Assembly (NCBI GenBank): GCA_050485645.1
Contig: JBJHBT010000016.1
Location: 1 to 64,000 of the forward strand
Direction of reading: 5' to 3'
DNA from: JBJHBP01 sp050485645
Lineage (GTDB): Bacteria; Pseudomonadota; Gammaproteobacteria; Steroidobacterales; Rariloculaceae
Length of the DNA stretch: 64,000 bases
Shown: positions 62,952 through 64,000 of the stretch, in pieces
Layout: every line of letters starts with the position of its first letter
Numbering within the stretch: position 1 is the stretch's first letter
Program-made: the position numbers and the translations under genes
Notes under the pieces: model-generated
Databases searched by the model: none
What the model was told of the DNA's origin: nothing
Seen by the model: only the letters and a program-made list of their open reading frames with translations

Positions 62952-64000
62952 ATGGTTCGTATCGTGCGAGCGTCAGCGGCAGCAGCTTTCACAGCAATCA
63001 TTTCCGTGACGGTTCTGGCAGGTGGCGCAACCGCGCAGCCCGCGGGCTCCGAGGTTGTGGATACCATCACTGTGACCTCCCGTTACGGCGTCCGGGAGGC
63101 CGTCACCGGCACGAAATCGACGGTGCCGATACTCGAAGTGCCGCAGTCCATTGCCGTTGTGGGCGAATCCCTGATCGCCGAGCGCAACCTGACAACGCTC
63201 TCCGACACGCTGTACAACGTCAGCGGCGTATCCGACGTTGGCGCGCGGCGTGGCTTCGACAACATCGTGATTCGCGGTTTCACCGCATCCTCTTCGGTTT
63301 ATCTGGATGGACTGCGTGTTGAACGCGGTAACTGGAATGTCGCGCAGGAGCCCTTCGCCCTGGAGCGGGTGGAAGTCCTGAAGGGTCCGGGGTCTGTGCT
63401 GTTCGGGCAGGGCTCGCTCGGCGGCATCGTGAACCAGGTGAGCAAGACACCGGCCGCGACGCCGGCGCTGCGCCTGGCACTGTCAGCCGGACGCTTCGGT
63501 AGTCGCTCTGCCGCACTGGATGCCACCGGCGCACTGAATGACAGTGCGCGCATCACCGGGCGCGTGACCCTGCTGTATCGCGACCAGGAAGACTCGATCG
63601 ATTTCACGCAGCAGCAGCGACTGCACCTGTCACCAACGCTGCAGTGGGCCAACGACAGCACCCGGTTCACGCTGCGCGGCAACGTCACGCGGGACCGCCA
63701 CGATGGCAGCTACGTAGGCCTGCCGCCGGAAGGCACTTTCATGGAGAACCCCAATGGCCGGCTCCCTCGCAGCCTCTACATCGGTGAGCCGGATCATGAT
63801 CGCGTGGATGCCGATCGTTATCAGATAGGCTATCAGCTCGAGCATACGCTCGGCCCGGTCTGGCGTTTGCGTCACAACCTTCGTCACACCGACAGCGATG
63901 TGCTTTCCAATGCGACGTTCGCCAGCGCATTGGCTGACGACCAGCGCATGCTGACGCGCGGTTCGGCCAGCTTTGCTCAGGTGGACGAATCCACAGTGAT
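62952..64000 (+). CDS. TonB-dependent siderophore receptor, N-terminal part (runs off the window)
   Basis: The first 349 codons are present with no stop before the window edge. A signal peptide (MVRIVRASAAAAFTAIISVT, cleavage near ATAQ) is followed by a TonB-box-like DTITVTSRYG and the plug domain. The plug has VPQSIAVVGESLIAERN, LSDTLYNVSGV, FDNIVIRGF and RVEVLKGPGSVLFGQGSLGGIVN, typical of ferric-siderophore receptors of the FhuA/FcuA/PupB type. The first barrel strands follow. It imports an iron-siderophore complex with TonB energy. A ribosome binding site CAGGAG precedes the start. It is divergent from the ABC transporter. Confidence 0.92.
   Translation, partial: MVRIVRASAAAAFTAIISVTVLAGGATAQPAGSEVVDTITVTSRYGVREAVTGTKSTVPILEVPQSIAVVGESLIAERNLTTLSDTLYNVSGVSDVGARRGFDNIVIRGFTASSSVYLDGLRVERGNWNVAQEPFALERVEVLKGPGSVLFGQGSLGGIVNQVSKTPAATPALRLALSAGRFGSRSAALDATGALNDSARITGRVTLLYRDQEDSIDFTQQQRLHLSPTLQWANDSTRFTLRGNVTRDRHDGSYVGLPPEGTFMENPNGRLPRSLYIGEPDHDRVDADRYQIGYQLEHTLGPVWRLRHNLRHTDSDVLSNATFASALADDQRMLTRGSASFAQVDESTV

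Overview
The window looks like the chromosome of a GC-rich gammaproteobacterium. The best lineage markers are a GlrK-QseG-like-GlrR two-component cassette, DusA and GltX. The density of c-di-GMP, HDOD and cyclase signalling proteins suggests an environmental, surface-associated organism. I cannot assign a genus from sequence alone.

Bases 1-29450 form a large surface-glycan locus. On the minus strand, reading from 18534 down to 192, it encodes a 2168-residue type I polyketide synthase, two GT4 glycosyltransferases, a five-gene translationally coupled block (UbiA, flippase-like membrane protein, DprE1-like, DprE2-like, HAD phosphatase), Gmd and GDP-fucose synthase, another glycosyltransferase and an AT-rich FkbM methyltransferase. 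The five-gene block matches the mycobacterial decaprenylphosphoryl-arabinose pathway. On the plus strand from 18731 it encodes GT2, asparagine synthase, GT2, GT4 and GT2, then a WecG/TagA-type transferase on the minus strand, then a DegT aminotransferase, a GT61-type protein and a GT4. Together these could supply GDP-L-fucose, an amino sugar, a polyprenyl-linked pentose and a polyketide acyl group for an extracellular or lipid-linked glycan. No polymerase, exporter or exosortase is visible, so the locus probably continues to the left of base 1 or lies elsewhere.

Bases 29400-36300 are mixed housekeeping and accessory genes: an MBL-fold protein related to CMP-Neu5Ac hydroxylases, an aldo/keto reductase, gltX, a membrane-anchored coiled-coil protein encoded by 33-bp tandem repeats, a VapBC-type toxin-antitoxin pair, tRNA-Ala(GGC), tRNA-Glu(TTC) and a MobA-like protein. 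Bases 36700-44000 return to glycan biology: a DegT aminotransferase coupled to PrsR (the PEP-CTERM/exosortase-type sigma-54 regulator), the glrK-qseG-glrR cassette and galE.

Bases 44000-59200 carry a lipoprotein with an HExxH protease signature, a 1200-residue PAS-GAF-PAS-PAS-GGDEF-EAL protein, dusA, a methyltransferase, a class III cyclase fused to FHA, a glycine-zipper protein, an FG-GAP-type exported protein, an unusual two-gene operon and an HDOD protein. That operon joins a StlD/DarB-type ketosynthase, fused to a haem-oxygenase-like diiron domain, to a 287-residue protein of unknown function. Bases 59268-64000 hold a three-gene ABC transporter divergent from a TonB-dependent siderophore receptor that runs off the right edge.

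The strongest candidates for undescribed biology are the ketosynthase-diiron oxidase fusion with its coupled partner, the polyketide synthase with KR placed before DH inside a glycan locus, and the coupled DprE1/DprE2/UbiA block outside Actinobacteria.
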